DNA of 23,720 nucleotides, from positions 2,609,587 through 2,633,306 of the forward strand of contig WNKI01000004.1 of assembly GCA_015350385.1 (NCBI GenBank), read 5' to 3'. A program made the position numbers and the translations under genes. The notes beneath the pieces are model-generated. The model had not been told where the DNA came from, searched no databases, and saw only the letters and a list, made by a program, of their open reading frames with translations. Every line of letters starts with the position of its first letter. Position 1 is the stretch's first letter. Source of the stretch: Aculops lycopersici. Its lineage: Eukaryota; Arthropoda; Arachnida; Trombidiformes; Eriophyidae. This document shows positions 8,701 through 20,114 of this stretch, one piece after another.

Positions 8701-11700
8701 GATTCCCGATCTCGTTCCACCACCATTGCTACCATTCATCGGCTGCTGTTGACTACCGATTGTGGGTTGACCACTTGCTCTGCGCTGGTGAGTGTTGTGA
8801 CCAGCTGCTGGCGTAATGAAACCAGCTTGGTTATACTGGAAGCCTTCTCCACCGACAGTGGAGTTGGATAACTTTCGCATATCGCGCTCAGTTTGCTGGG
8901 ACAATCTCCGTTGACTCCTAACGTAGTTTGCGCCAGACCTTTGCATTTCTAACTTGTGCACTGGTTTAACAAGCAACTCGGCGATGTTAGCCGAATCCTC
9001 AATGACCTCGGCCACCTGTTCGTAGGTTAGATCAAGCAAACATTTTCCGTCCCATTCGATGATCTCGTCGTTTGGCTTTAAGCCGACCTTGTCCGCTGGT
9101 CCACCAGGTAATACCCAAGTGATTACGGCCTGCAATTGACCTTCGCTCGATATCTTGCCGCCCATAACCTGGAGGCCAAATCCGCGGCCAGCATTTGTGT
9201 TTGGATCAATAGTATCGTCTCTATACAACACCAACCTCTCATATAATTCGCCCTGCTTCCCATAGACCGACTTGCTGTAGCCACTTCCGGCTCGCATTGA
9301 ACTATCAATATCATCCACAACAATCTTGATGTTCTGTCCCTCTGGCGCTGAAGCTCGGCGAATGGTGGCACTCGGCGAGGGCAAGTCCAGCATCAACTGA
9401 CCCGAGTGACCAGTTTGGCCTCCACTTCCGTTGATCCCATTCGCTGGCTGTCCTTTGGAGCTGGTGCCATTTTCATTGGGCAAATCCAACAAACTCCTCG
9501 ACTGCTGCTCGCCAGGTATACGTGGCAAAACTCGTCCGCTACTTCCGCGCCGAGGAGTTAGATAATCACTCGAGGGCATCAGTTGATCGTTTTGTTGTTG
9601 CTGTCTAATTGCCTGTTCAATGGCCACGTTAATTTGCATTGGACTGGCAGTTACTGGATCATAGATGATAGGTGGTTGTTGTTGCTGCTGTCGTTGCATT
9701 TGCATCCTCTGTTGGCCATTCAATTGTTGTTGTTGTTGGCTAAACTCCGAGACACTCACACTTGGAATCGGCATTTGCTGTTGCTGTTGTTGTTGTTGTT
9801 GTTGCTGTTGTTGTTGCTGCTGCAATTGATAGGCACTTCTTTGGGCAACCTGATTCTGTGCATCATAATTCATAGTTGAGATTCTTGGCTGGGCAAAGTA
9901 TTGGTTCGGTTGCTCGCTATCATAATCTAGTCCCATTTGAGCCAGTCGATTTTCGACCTCGTCAATATCTGAGCTTGAATCTGATCTTAAATCCTCATTT
10001 GAGTTTCGTTGTTTCTTTTGGCTGTACGAGGTAATAAGCGAGGTGATTTGTTGGTTTTGAGGTATATGTTGCTGTTGTTGATGCTGCTGGTGTCTGATCT
10101 CATATTGGTCGCTGGCCCGACGCTGGCCCAAGTAACTTGAAACGCCCAGCTGATGTTGCATGTTATAATTGCTCTGGCCACCTGTGAGATTTTCCTGCGA
10201 TTGACCAACGCTACCATGACCAGTTGGGGTCATGTAGCTGGTGCTTCCGTACATTTGTTGGTCGTGCTGTTGTTGTTGGAGTTCTTGCTGCTGAGCGAGA
10301 TAACTAGAACAGGCGTCTATGTTTGAGTGACTTCTATTGCGTGCCATTTGGAAGGCGTCCAAGGTGTCTGCAATTATCGACGACCTACGAACCAAGTTGG
10401 ATTGATCAGACAAACGACGAAGGTGAATTTGATCTGGTGGAACGGGAATCAGTGTGGCATTTGCCGGTGGCTGTTGCATATTTTGGTATATCATTGAGTC
10501 TCTTCTCTGGCCAGCGCCGGAAGCGCCGCTTATTCGCCTGTCCAATTCGTATTGACTTCCGCTCATCGATTGCTGACTAGTTGCGGTGACCAGCGTTTGG
10601 GGTTGTGTCATATATTGTGGTTGTGGCAGCTGCTGTTGTTGGTTCATCAGGTTTTGGCTCATCTGGTGCGTTGGCTGGTGCTGGCTGCCAAACTGAGCCA
10701 ACAAACTACCACCACTGCTACCATATTGCTGGTGGTAGGCAAGCGAGTTTTGGTGAATGAATGCTATCGACTGCTTGCGCCAATTTGGCATAGGCTGGCC
10801 ACCTGAACCCGATTGCATCGCGCTCACGGCCACCGACGCCCGGCGAGTTTGGTGGACGTTTTGATGATGCAACCTTGGAGCATTGATCTTTGAGTTGCTC
10901 GCTAGTGGTGGGGTCTGCATGCCTGCAGGTAGTTGCTGGGACTGTTGTGCTAAACTCTGGTTGCCACTACCCCATTGGCTTGTTGTGCTTTGTTGCATTT
11001 GCGGCGCTTGTTGTCTCGTGTTCGACTGAATGGCCACCTGCTGATTTTGGTGATGTTTTTGTTGTGGTCCACTTATCGGTTGGCTCATTGACTTCTGTTG
11101 CATCAGTTGCCGGTGCTGTTGAGTCGACTGCTGGGGTTTACTCGCGGCATAATTTCTATTGCCGCCACTTGGATCCACTTGGGCGCTCGCCCTTCTAGTG
11201 GATGACTTTTGGCTAGGGAATCTCGCTTGGTTATTCATATTATCATTCAATTCATGTTGCTGCTGTGAGATTCCAACAACATCACCACTAATATTGTCAC
11301 CACCACCACCAACACCGACAGGTGTTCGCGTGCGCGATAATTGAACGTTCGGTCTTTGACCACCTGGTGCCTGGGCAGTCGGCTCACCGACTCGCTCAAC
11401 TCCAACATTACCGTCACTTCCGGTCTGTGCTCTCGCTTGCTGCTGTGGTTGTTGCTGGTGATTTGATTTGATTGTCGCAGCATGAGCAAGAGACTGTCTA
11501 TGGCTCAAGTTTCCGCCACAGCCACTGGCGACCATCGGGTTTGTTGTGGCTCCGACTGACGATTGTCCGCTTGACATTGACGAGCAGCCAGAGCTCGAGT
11601 TGGACGGCGGTGTGTTGGACTCGTTCGAGCTTTTGTTTACTGCCATTTTGAGCTCATTTTGATTCAATCGCTGAGTCTGAGTTTGTTTCATTGGTTGGTT

Positions 11701-14080
11701 TTGGGTCAGTTTTGATCATGAAAAATTTTCAACATACCCAGCAGAAAAGTAGCAATATCACTTATACTTACCATTCGCCGGACGGCCGTTGAGTTTTGAT
11801 TAAGTCCCAGTTCGCGCAAAGCGTCGCTTGGTATGGCCGCCGTGGCACGGCGCCGACAGGAGGAGCACTTATAATGCTGCCAGGTAGGTTATTAAAATGG
11901 TGGTTGTTATTTCGTTATTGAGTAATTGGGAGATCATTAGGAAGGAGTTGGTTAGATTTCTCTCAACTCTACTTGGACGCAGTGCTAAAGGATGGGAAAG
12001 TCTAACAAGTGGCCAAGCATAGCCGCGAGAGAGAGAGAGAGAGAGAGAGCGGAAGCTGGTGTGTTATAAGTAGACACTAGCCTTTGCCAACTATTCGTTC
12101 GTGGTTTGAGAGGGGGGGATGAAGTTTTAGGTAAACAGAAGGATTAGAAGCAGCCAATAGTGACAAGCTAGTTTCCCGAGCCTAATACCTGCAATGCCAG
12201 AGCCTCTGTCGCAATGGCCTTCAATTATAAGGAACCTGGAGGTGAGTTTTCGAGGTTACAAAAAGGCCATCGCCAGAGACAGGAAGTGTGGTTGCTGCTT
12301 TTGTTTTGCTGTCTGGTATCGGTATGTTGGTTTGGTTACACTAGAATTGTCTATTAAGTACAACTAACACCACGCGATCAGCGAGCACGCAGCCCATTGG
12401 AACTGACCAATGGACTGGTGTCTATTGTTTCAACTTGATTAATGACCTCTCACCACTCACTGACCAACTAGGACTATCCTGAGTGGAACTCGGATGGTCT
12501 TAGTCTAGTCAAATCTAGATTGGATACATTTAGCTGGCTATTAGTTACTAAGCACCAGCCCAGTGGCCCTATCGTATAATTTATACACATGTTACTTGTG
12601 TCTACATACAGGCATGCAAGTGCGAGTGAGCCTCTTTCTTTGGGTGACTGGGGGAGAAAGTGTTCGGGGGGGGGGCGGGGGCAAACAAGGGTCTGGTATC
12701 GAGAGCTTGAAACGTGAATGGGATCAAGGAGCCACGTAGGGATCGTAATCCAATCGACGACACAGAGAGGAAGCGTCTAATTGATTCGCTCAACCCCACT
12801 GCCACAGTTGCACCATCGATCTAAGTCCTAACCGTCGGCCGGCGGATTGTCTCCGGTTCCTCGGCTCTCATGTCTCATGGATGATAGCCACAACATTCAA
12901 TGTTCATTGAATTCTGCTTCGCGTTGCCGGAAGTGGGTTGTGGTCCATACAGCAGCGGCAACAACCGCCACGGCGCTATTCGTAGACTACAGGGACAAAA
13001 GATGACCGCTATGATGAGAGGGTGTCATTAATCATCGAATCGATGATTGAATTGGGCGCTTGGGGTTGTAGTGTAGCGCTGCGCTGCGTTGTGTTGCAGT
13101 GAGTTTGGTTGCTGGATTCACCACTAAATCGGGGACCAGAAACAGGAGCGGGATTTGGTTTGCTTGGTTCGAGTTCAAAGCGATGGAATTAAATCAATTG
13201 TAGATTCCGTACGCTATAACTGGAACGCGGAGTAAGTGTTTGTTGGGGGCGAGTGATTTAATTTCATGTATCAATGCCTCGTTACCTCCTTTCAGTCTGC
13301 AGGATACTAAAAGCAGGAAGCGTGGCGACGATCTCGTTGTTTGTAAGTTTTGCCCAAAATTTTGTGATGATCAAACGATATTACATCGGTGGAGTGAGAG
13401 CAAGTATGAATTCAGTTTCCCACTGCCTCTAAGTGGATGGATAGATTGGTAGACTTCACAAGCCAATTGGAAAAGAACATCAGAGAGGTAGACCGGAAGT
13501 GAGAGTTCACCAATAGACTTACCTGGTCGGTGGACGAGTAGGAGGCACAATCCTCGCAAACAAACTGGTTGCAATAGCTGCACAGGTGGTAGGGTTCGTT
13601 TGCTGTTATCAATTTCCTGCAGATTCGACACTTGCCGATATTCGAACTCTGCTGCTGGTCCTGTCCCTGTGGGGTTGCATTGGACTCAACGGTGGTGGAG
13701 CACGAGCTGGTTGCTCGCTGACTGTCCGCCGCGGACACCGTTCCGCCTAAAGCTGAGCTTGCGGGACGCGACGAGCTGGGCGTGGTCGAGGATCCGCCGG
13801 ACGGTTGCTGGTGCAGGCGGGATCGCTGGTTCCTGAGGGTTGGCGTTGTGCTGTAGGATTGGCCGCGATTTTGTTGGTTACTTAAATCTTGCTGCCGCTG
13901 GTAAGCCTCCCGGTTGCTCGAGCTTGGGCCCACTAGCTGGTGCTGCTTTGTTGCTCGCTGCTTATCAACGTACGCGCCGCTTCCGGTTAGCTGATGCTGA
14001 GCTTGAGCAGCCGACGAGGCTGGTACTTGCTGCTGGCCAACCGTCGGGACTATTTGTTGGGTCGCACGCGAGGCGCTCAT
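5760..14080 (-). CDS. Rim: RIM (Rab3-interacting molecule), presynaptic active-zone scaffold, eight coding exons
   Basis: Exons in order: 14080-13523, 11876-11772, 11676-8057, 7937-7856, 7766-7571, 7473-6349, 6256-6155, 6058-5760. Every junction is GT/AG, phases agree, and the 6087 nt encode 2028 aa plus TGA. The FYVE-type Rab-binding zinc finger has eight Cys (C151, C154, C167, C170, C175, C178, C190, C193), split by intron 1. A PDZ domain spans about 1025-1125 (GRGFGLQVMGGK, then PGGPADKVGLKPNDEIIEWD). C2A spans about 1382-1510, over exons 3-5, and C2B about 1896-2010, over exons 6-8. This is the full RIM order; RIM tethers Rab3 vesicles and Ca2+ channels at release sites. ATG 14080 has an in-frame TAA 12 nt upstream (14092-14090), but a possible acceptor (AG at 14086-14085) means another upstream exon cannot be excluded. 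No SGAWF motif is seen after the finger. Linkers are rich in Q, S and N. Confidence 0.88.
9775..9822 (-). repeat. 16-residue polyglutamine tract in RIM
   Basis: Sixteen CAA/CAG codons in a row, mixed rather than pure, within the large Q-rich exon. Interruption by both codons would slow slippage. Shorter Q runs lie on both sides. Confidence 0.9.
12027..12049. repeat. (GA)n microsatellite
   Basis: About 11.5 perfect GA units within RIM intron 1. Confidence 0.95.
12666..12681. repeat. Poly-G tract
   Basis: Ten G, one C, five G on +, in RIM intron 1. It reads as poly-C in the RIM transcript. Such a run is prone to length errors in sequencing. Confidence 0.9.
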
Positions 14081-17000
14081 TTGTCTGTTTTAAGTTGGTA
14101 AGTTGGTATTTTAATGAGTTTGGTTAGTTAGTATTGGCCATTTTTCTCCTCTTTTTGCATACTTGTACAAGTTGAAGTCGATGAGTTTTTCTTTGCCGCT
14201 CACAAATCACGCTTGTTTTGAAAGGAACAGCTCAAAGTTTAGACAATGAAACTCGGGAGCTGGAATCCAACTGACCACAAAACTCGTAGATTCGACCAAA
14301 ATTCCTCACTTTATTCTGGTCAATGACACTTTGATGGCTTGTGTCTATATGAGGCTTTCAAGTAAACAAGAGGTCATGAGGCGACAAAGGGAATGTGACG
14401 ATTACAAGGATTGCCTGGGAGAACGGCGACGATGAAACAACCGGAAGCGACTTGCTCCTCGCGCCGAAAGTCGCTAGGCGCCCTGGCCAATCTGCGAGCT
14501 GGACAGCCATCGATCGTTTGTCGCGCCCCCGAGGACAAATGAATGGGGAACACAATCACTGTTATGTGTTTACTTCTGTGCGCAAGCGAAATGACGACGA
14601 TGCGGCGAAACAGGAGGAATCATTCGCCCCTAGGTACCCGTCGTCGTCGGTCATCTCTATCCCATTGAACTCTGTGTAAATGTGTCGTTTGTTTGCCGGT
14701 CGACGAATTGCGCTTTATGGTACTTTTGTTATCGTGTTTAGTATACTGAGACATTGCAGCTCAGGGAAGCGCCGCTGGAGTTCAATTTGGCCGGCTAAAA
14801 AAGAGAGTTAGTTGGAGCGCCGATGCTCGTCGTCGATCGTGTTGTGGCTTCCAGGAACAAAGCGAATATCCCCCAGGGGAACGAGAAGGTTGCCTGCTTA
14901 TTCTATCACTTGGCTCCCTCCACTCGACCAAGAACGCTACGCAATCCAATGGACCGGAGACAACAGACCACCGAATCCAGTGGAAGTAACACTGCATCAA
15001 AAGTAGCGCTCTCGCTCGAGAGCGGAAGTGGCAAATGCAAAGACCAGAGACAAAAGGAGTAAGCGCAAGGGATTCACCGAGACCAACTGGCAACATCGAC
15101 GTCGAGAGCATCAACATCCGCGAGCCAGTCTTTGCGCTTCAATGGAGAAAATCCAAGACAAATAATCCAATTATTAGCCTCCCACTATGCGGCTTGCTAT
15201 ACGCGTATCCAGTTGTTGTTTCTGTTTGTATCTTTCTCTCTCGTTTTCTCGATCCGTTTCCCTCTTTCTGGGGCTTTGGAGCTTTCGAAGCATCAAAGTT
15301 TGCGAGATAAATGAGCTGTTACCGGGAATCGAGTCTTAGGAGGGGAAACGGAGTGCAGCTTAGAGACGAATTCAGTCTCAAATAAATCTCACTCTCCCTT
15401 TTTGGTTTCATTGTTCAGCCGCAAGTTGCGAGGAGGAATCCGATTCGAGCTCAAAAAATTTTAAAATTTCAATTTTTACACAATTCTCCCTGCGAAATAC
15501 GCGTGAAAATCAAAATCAAGTTTCGCGACGGACCAGCGCGAAGGTTTGCAAAATAAAAGCCAACGACAAGTCGCCATCCAAATCGTAATTTGGGGTCGAT
15601 AATTATTTGGTGACGAAATTTAGTTTGGGTGACAAGGTCGCCACAACCACTAGCCAACAAGTGGTTGTGTTGAGCGTGATTAAATGTCGAGCTTTTTCCT
15701 ACTTGCGCCAGAAACATTGCAATGGACATCTACCTGTCGTCTTAGACTAACTTCCGATTTGCGCTGCTCTCTCGCGCAAGCTCGTGGCGCCAGCTCGTCC
15801 GATTAATATGTAAATTCATTCGGTGGAAGGCAGACTAGCCAGGAGAGTGGTGTGTAGAGGAAGTAGTGAGCAAGGCGAGCGAGAGATTGGGAGCAGTTTT
15901 ATGCCGAATTCCTCTGCTTGATCTCCATCTCCACTTCCAGGTGAAAACGAAACTAGCTCGCTCCTTAGTCTAGTCCTAATTTGAGTTGACTGAGTTGGAC
16001 TGGCACACAAAAGAACCGCCATTACCTGACGGGTCGCGACCACCAACGACTACCTGTGAGGCACACACACGCTTGATCACTCACAAAAGTCCACGAGGAG
16101 AGCACAGGTGACCTTGAGCTGCGAGCTAGCGGCTGTTTTTTGCCCCTCGCTGTCGCCTTCCTTTTTCCACTCAGCATCTAGCTTGATTATCGCCTCCAAT
16201 CTTATTTCGGCGCCAGGTGCTTGCAACCGCTCACTTGGGCTTGCACTTCTTTTTTGTATGTATATGTGTTTCTGTCACTAACAATCTCGTCTGCAAATAA
16301 GAGGGAAGTCGGATGAGAGACTCGGCCAACGAGAGCTAAGATTTACCAGTCTGCTTACTCTACTATCTTCCTCTTTGTAGTGGATCATATAAGCTGCTCC
16401 TATGAGATGGTCTGTGCAATTTGCAGTTGCGCAGCGTAAAATCGTAGAGCTTCTCAACATTAACAACAACGAAACTGACAACCTCACTTGACTGCTAGCT
16501 TCAATCGAAACTCGTGATCATCTAGTGGCTTAGGGTTGAAGCCTAACTCGAACTCTAAACCTAACGCATAGTCAACAACAGCAACCAAACGAGTCACTAG
16601 AATTTCACGATTTTTAGCGACAACTGAGGTGTAAGTAAGTAGCATCACCTCGTAGATAGAAGAGCCCATCGATCTAGATGGACTTTAAGCTCTCCTTTCA
16701 ATTTAAGTGTCCAAAGACTTGGAAACTAAAGCAATCGATCTTTGCGACTCCGAAATACGAATGCAAATGCGACTAGTGTCAACGGCAACAACAACGACGA
16801 GGCCGGCAACCAGTCGAAGGCTTAAGTGGGATCCTGGGCCACCACTTTTCGAGCTTTTGACAAGCTTTCATTTCAATGGGGCGAGGGGGAGGAGAGAAAA
16901 CGAGAGTCAAGCGACATTGAAGCTAATGGATTCACTGCTCTAAACTACCACCACAGCGGCCAATTCCAATTTCAGTCACTCGAGGCTTTAGTTTTGGATT

Positions 17001-17464
17001 TGGGTTTAGTTTAGGATATTTACTAGCCACGAGCTTGATTTCAAACTCAACTTTACCTGAGCACCAAACTCAACTTGTTCACATTGACTCCATGAAATAG
17101 TCTGTTGTTATTGTGATTGATTTAGTAGCTTCATCATTATCATCATCATCAACTCCACTCTTCCTTCTCCCCGAGGCTAGCGAGAAATAAACCGGCCACT
17201 TTTTTTGTTGTTGCTCCCTTCTGGATGCCGACACCAAAAGTCCCGCCGGCCTCCACTGGAATCGAGCAGTGAGATGAGCAATCTTTGTGCTCGATCCAGA
17301 GAAGAGAGCTTTTCGTGTTGCCTTCGAGCCAATGGGAAGGAAAACCACCGGGCTGGCAAAAATCATTCTCGCAAGCTCCCTTCTCTAGGCTAACTTGACA
17401 AATCCCATTGAACTGCTTGCAAATTGAACGATCGATCATAATCCAATTGATTGTTGATGCGGCC

Positions 17465-17497
17465 GACTGGCTGACTGGTTGACTGACTGACTGACTC
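17465..17497. repeat. Imperfect CTGA tetranucleotide repeat
   Basis: Alternating GACTGGCTGACTGGTTGACT-type units followed by about four perfect CTGA copies. On - it reads as S-Q-S-V codons, which explains the open frame there. Confidence 0.85.
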
Positions 17498-18638
17498 AAT
17501 CACTTACTCCCTTCCCGCTACTCAGATTTGCGCCATGCGAGTATCATCATTCTCTTCTCGAGAGATTGTCGTACGCGCCGCTTAGTGCTAGATTGCTGGC
17601 AATCGTACAACCTCTTCGCCTTCATTCATCTAAGCAGGTGCGTCCACGACCAATTGACGTAACATCACCGACGAAAAGCGCAAAGTGAATGGACTACAAT
17701 AGCGGCGCCGGTGCATCAATGGCCCCTCACTGGCGCTACTTTTGCGTGAGCTCGGTGGCGCCGGCGGCGGCTTGCCAGCGCTTAGCTTGGCTGCTGGTCA
17801 TTGTTGCGGTGCCTTGGACTCGGGAGGCGGCCGTAATAACAAACCAGTGGCAGTGAATTCCAAAGTGTCGGCAAGCTAGCCTGGAAAAGGCTTGCAAGTC
17901 GCCATATTGGAAGCAATAAAAAGGTTGTACATCATCGCCGACCGACCAACCGACTGGATGCGTCCGCCGGAAGTTGGCGGCTCGTTGTCGCCCCTTGCTT
18001 TCCACTCTAAGCAGCTCTCCAGTTGCTCGTGACCAAGCAGTCACCTGTACTTCGCACATTTGGCACACTGGCGCTCTAGTGCTCGCTCCCTCATTCCGCC
18101 TCTCCCTCTCTCTTCCATATACACACGAGGAACTCAAGGCTGCCGCAACGCACCCGACGACCACTCAAGTCAGCGATGGACCAAAGGTCACTCGAGGTCC
18201 AGTGGTGGTTGCGAGCGTGTAATTATTGCCACCAATCAGTTGGCGGTCATATTGGTTTTGGTGGCGCCGCCGACGCTTCGGTTGGTTTAACCTAGGCAGG
18301 CAATGGACGCTGCCGCACCAAGCTCACCCAACGCCGAGCTAGACGCTCCAGGCACGCTGAACGGCGCAATCAATCAGTCGTTAGCTGGCTAGCCGGCCAG
18401 AGTGTAAGAAAACAAAACTTTGCCCATTTGCCGGCCCATCGATTCGAAGTGCCGGGTGAGTGTTTGAGTGCGTGTGTTTAACTCTGTGACTGTTTGGCTC
18501 GCAAAAACTATCCAATCATTTCCAAACAAAGAAAGCCATTGAGTCTCTCTCTCTCCCTCTCACCGAACCAAGACCAAAGCTACCGGTCCACAGTCAAGGG
18601 TGACGGTAGGAAGAAGGGAAATACTTTACCAATCATCA

Positions 18639-18642
<4 letters not shown>

Positions 18643-18678
<36 letters not shown>
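18643..18678. repeat. (AG)18 microsatellite
   Basis: Eighteen perfect AG units on the + strand. Confidence 0.95.
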
Positions 18679-18682
<4 letters not shown>

Positions 18683-18920
18683 CCACTGACTCGGTGGAGC
18701 CAAATGGACCATTTTAGCCGCTCGCTACGTGATTGGTGTTTTAATTGCCGCTACTTGCCGCCGAACGCAGCGGAAGCGTTAAGTTGTTGCCATTTTTAGT
18801 AGCTGGTTGCTTTTAGTCTGGTTCTCGCGAGCAACCCGCCAGCTAACCAGCGGGAATCTGGACACTCGGTGGCCACAAGTTTTGGTCTCCGCGTTGCCGT
18901 CGCTGTTTTTGTTTTCGCTT

Positions 18921-18962
18921 CTTGTTCCTGTTCCTGTTCTTGTTCTTGTCCTTGTCCTTGTA
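18921..18962. repeat. TTGTTC/CTTGTC hexamer tandem repeat
   Basis: About seven diverged copies of a TTGTTC-like hexamer (variants CTGTTC, TTGTCC). It resembles the N-K/D-K coding repeats of Q/N-rich proteins, but no other coding evidence surrounds it. Confidence 0.75.
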
Positions 18963-20046
18963 TGAGTTGCTCCCATTTAGTTTGCTAGCCGACCAACCGA
19001 CAATCGAAAAGAAGCCTCTTCGATGGACTTGCACACTCAAAGAAAATTCACTGGCCGAATCGGTGTCGCCCACGCGGACAGGTGAGCTGCTAAGCCAGAG
19101 GTGGCGCACCGGAAACGGTCGTGCGTGCCGCTTGATGCTAATTCCCCCACTCGCGCCTATTAACGCGGACCTTCAATGTGCTCGCTAGACGACCGCAGGA
19201 GCTGAGCCATCATTGTTGTTGTTGTCTTTTTACCTAAAATTGGCAGGACTGCGTGGGGAAATTGAATTTGCGTTGCTAGTTGTGAGTTGCGCGTGGCAAC
19301 CCTCGAGTTTTGAGCGCCGCCCGCGACCACTGTTGCAGATTTGCCGGCGGCACACTTCCGTCTAGATTAGAGGGAGTGCGGAGCCTGCAGGTTGTTGCAG
19401 TCAGCAGACCAGAGGCGGAGTCGCAAGTTTGTTGTCCTGCAGAGAGCAAAATGGGGAAAGTGAAACGAAGCGGCACAATTCATCACTTGAGACAAAGTAG
19501 GGCTAAAATTTAGACACACACGAGCACAAAACAAGCGGCCAGTTCACGTCAAGTGTCCGGTTCCTAGAGTCTTTCGATTGCTTGTCGTGTTAGTGGCCGT
19601 TGAGTGAGTTAAACTTGTCGCAAGTTGGGAGGACGAGGAAGAAGACAACAACGATAACAACAAGATTAGCTCCCCCTTCCATTCGGTTTCGTCCATTTGT
19701 CTTGCGCTTTTCTTAGACAAATCGTCGTCTCTCGCGAGACTCGCAAGCATGTTAAACGTATCCCTCCTAGATCTCTACCGAACTAAGTGAGAGAAATTTC
19801 AATCGGCCGCCGGAGAGCAAGAGTCTCGCCACTGACAACAGAACCGACGAGAGCAACAAAAATTAGTAGACTCACTCTCCTTTGGGATTCAATTCTCTGG
19901 TTGTTGTCGAAGTTGGTGGCGCCGATAAGCGACGACGTCGACGACGATGGAAGTGACATCAGCGACCAATTAGTCGATTAGACGGTCGCCAGGTGAGCAG
20001 GTAATTTTTTGTCGCCCAATTGGCCGCGCACATTAAGTAGCAATTA

Positions 20047-20114
20047 GCGAGCCAGCGAGTGAGCGAGAGAGTGAGAGAGTGAGTGAGTGGGTGAGTGGGT
20101 GGGTGGGTGAGTGA
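20047..20114. repeat. GAGT/GGGT tetranucleotide repeat
   Basis: Imperfect GAGT units drifting into GGGT units over nearly 70 bp. This explains the T-H-P/S-L-T open frame on the - strand. Confidence 0.85.

Larger units (their letters stand above)
11877..13522 (-). other. RIM intron 1 (1646 nt)
   Basis: Donor CAG|GTAAGT with GT at 13522-13521, acceptor CTGGCAG with AG at 11878-11877. It interrupts the zinc finger between the third and fourth cysteine pairs in phase 0. All other coding introns are about 89-119 nt, so this one probably holds regulatory sequence. It contains a GA repeat and a poly-G tract. I find no exon or RNA gene in it. Confidence 0.85.

Noticed and set aside
2275..14639. 15-bp match CGCCCCTAGGTACCC at 2275-2289 and 14625-14639
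   Set aside because: About one such match is expected by chance in a window this long, and the flanks do not agree.
17149..17499. 116-codon open frame on - beginning S-Q-S-V-S-Q
   Set aside because: Its start is created by the CTGA repeat and the remainder shows no protein features.
17736..18164. 142-codon open frame on -
   Set aside because: No domain, no homology I recognise, no splice context; likely random in G+C-richer DNA.
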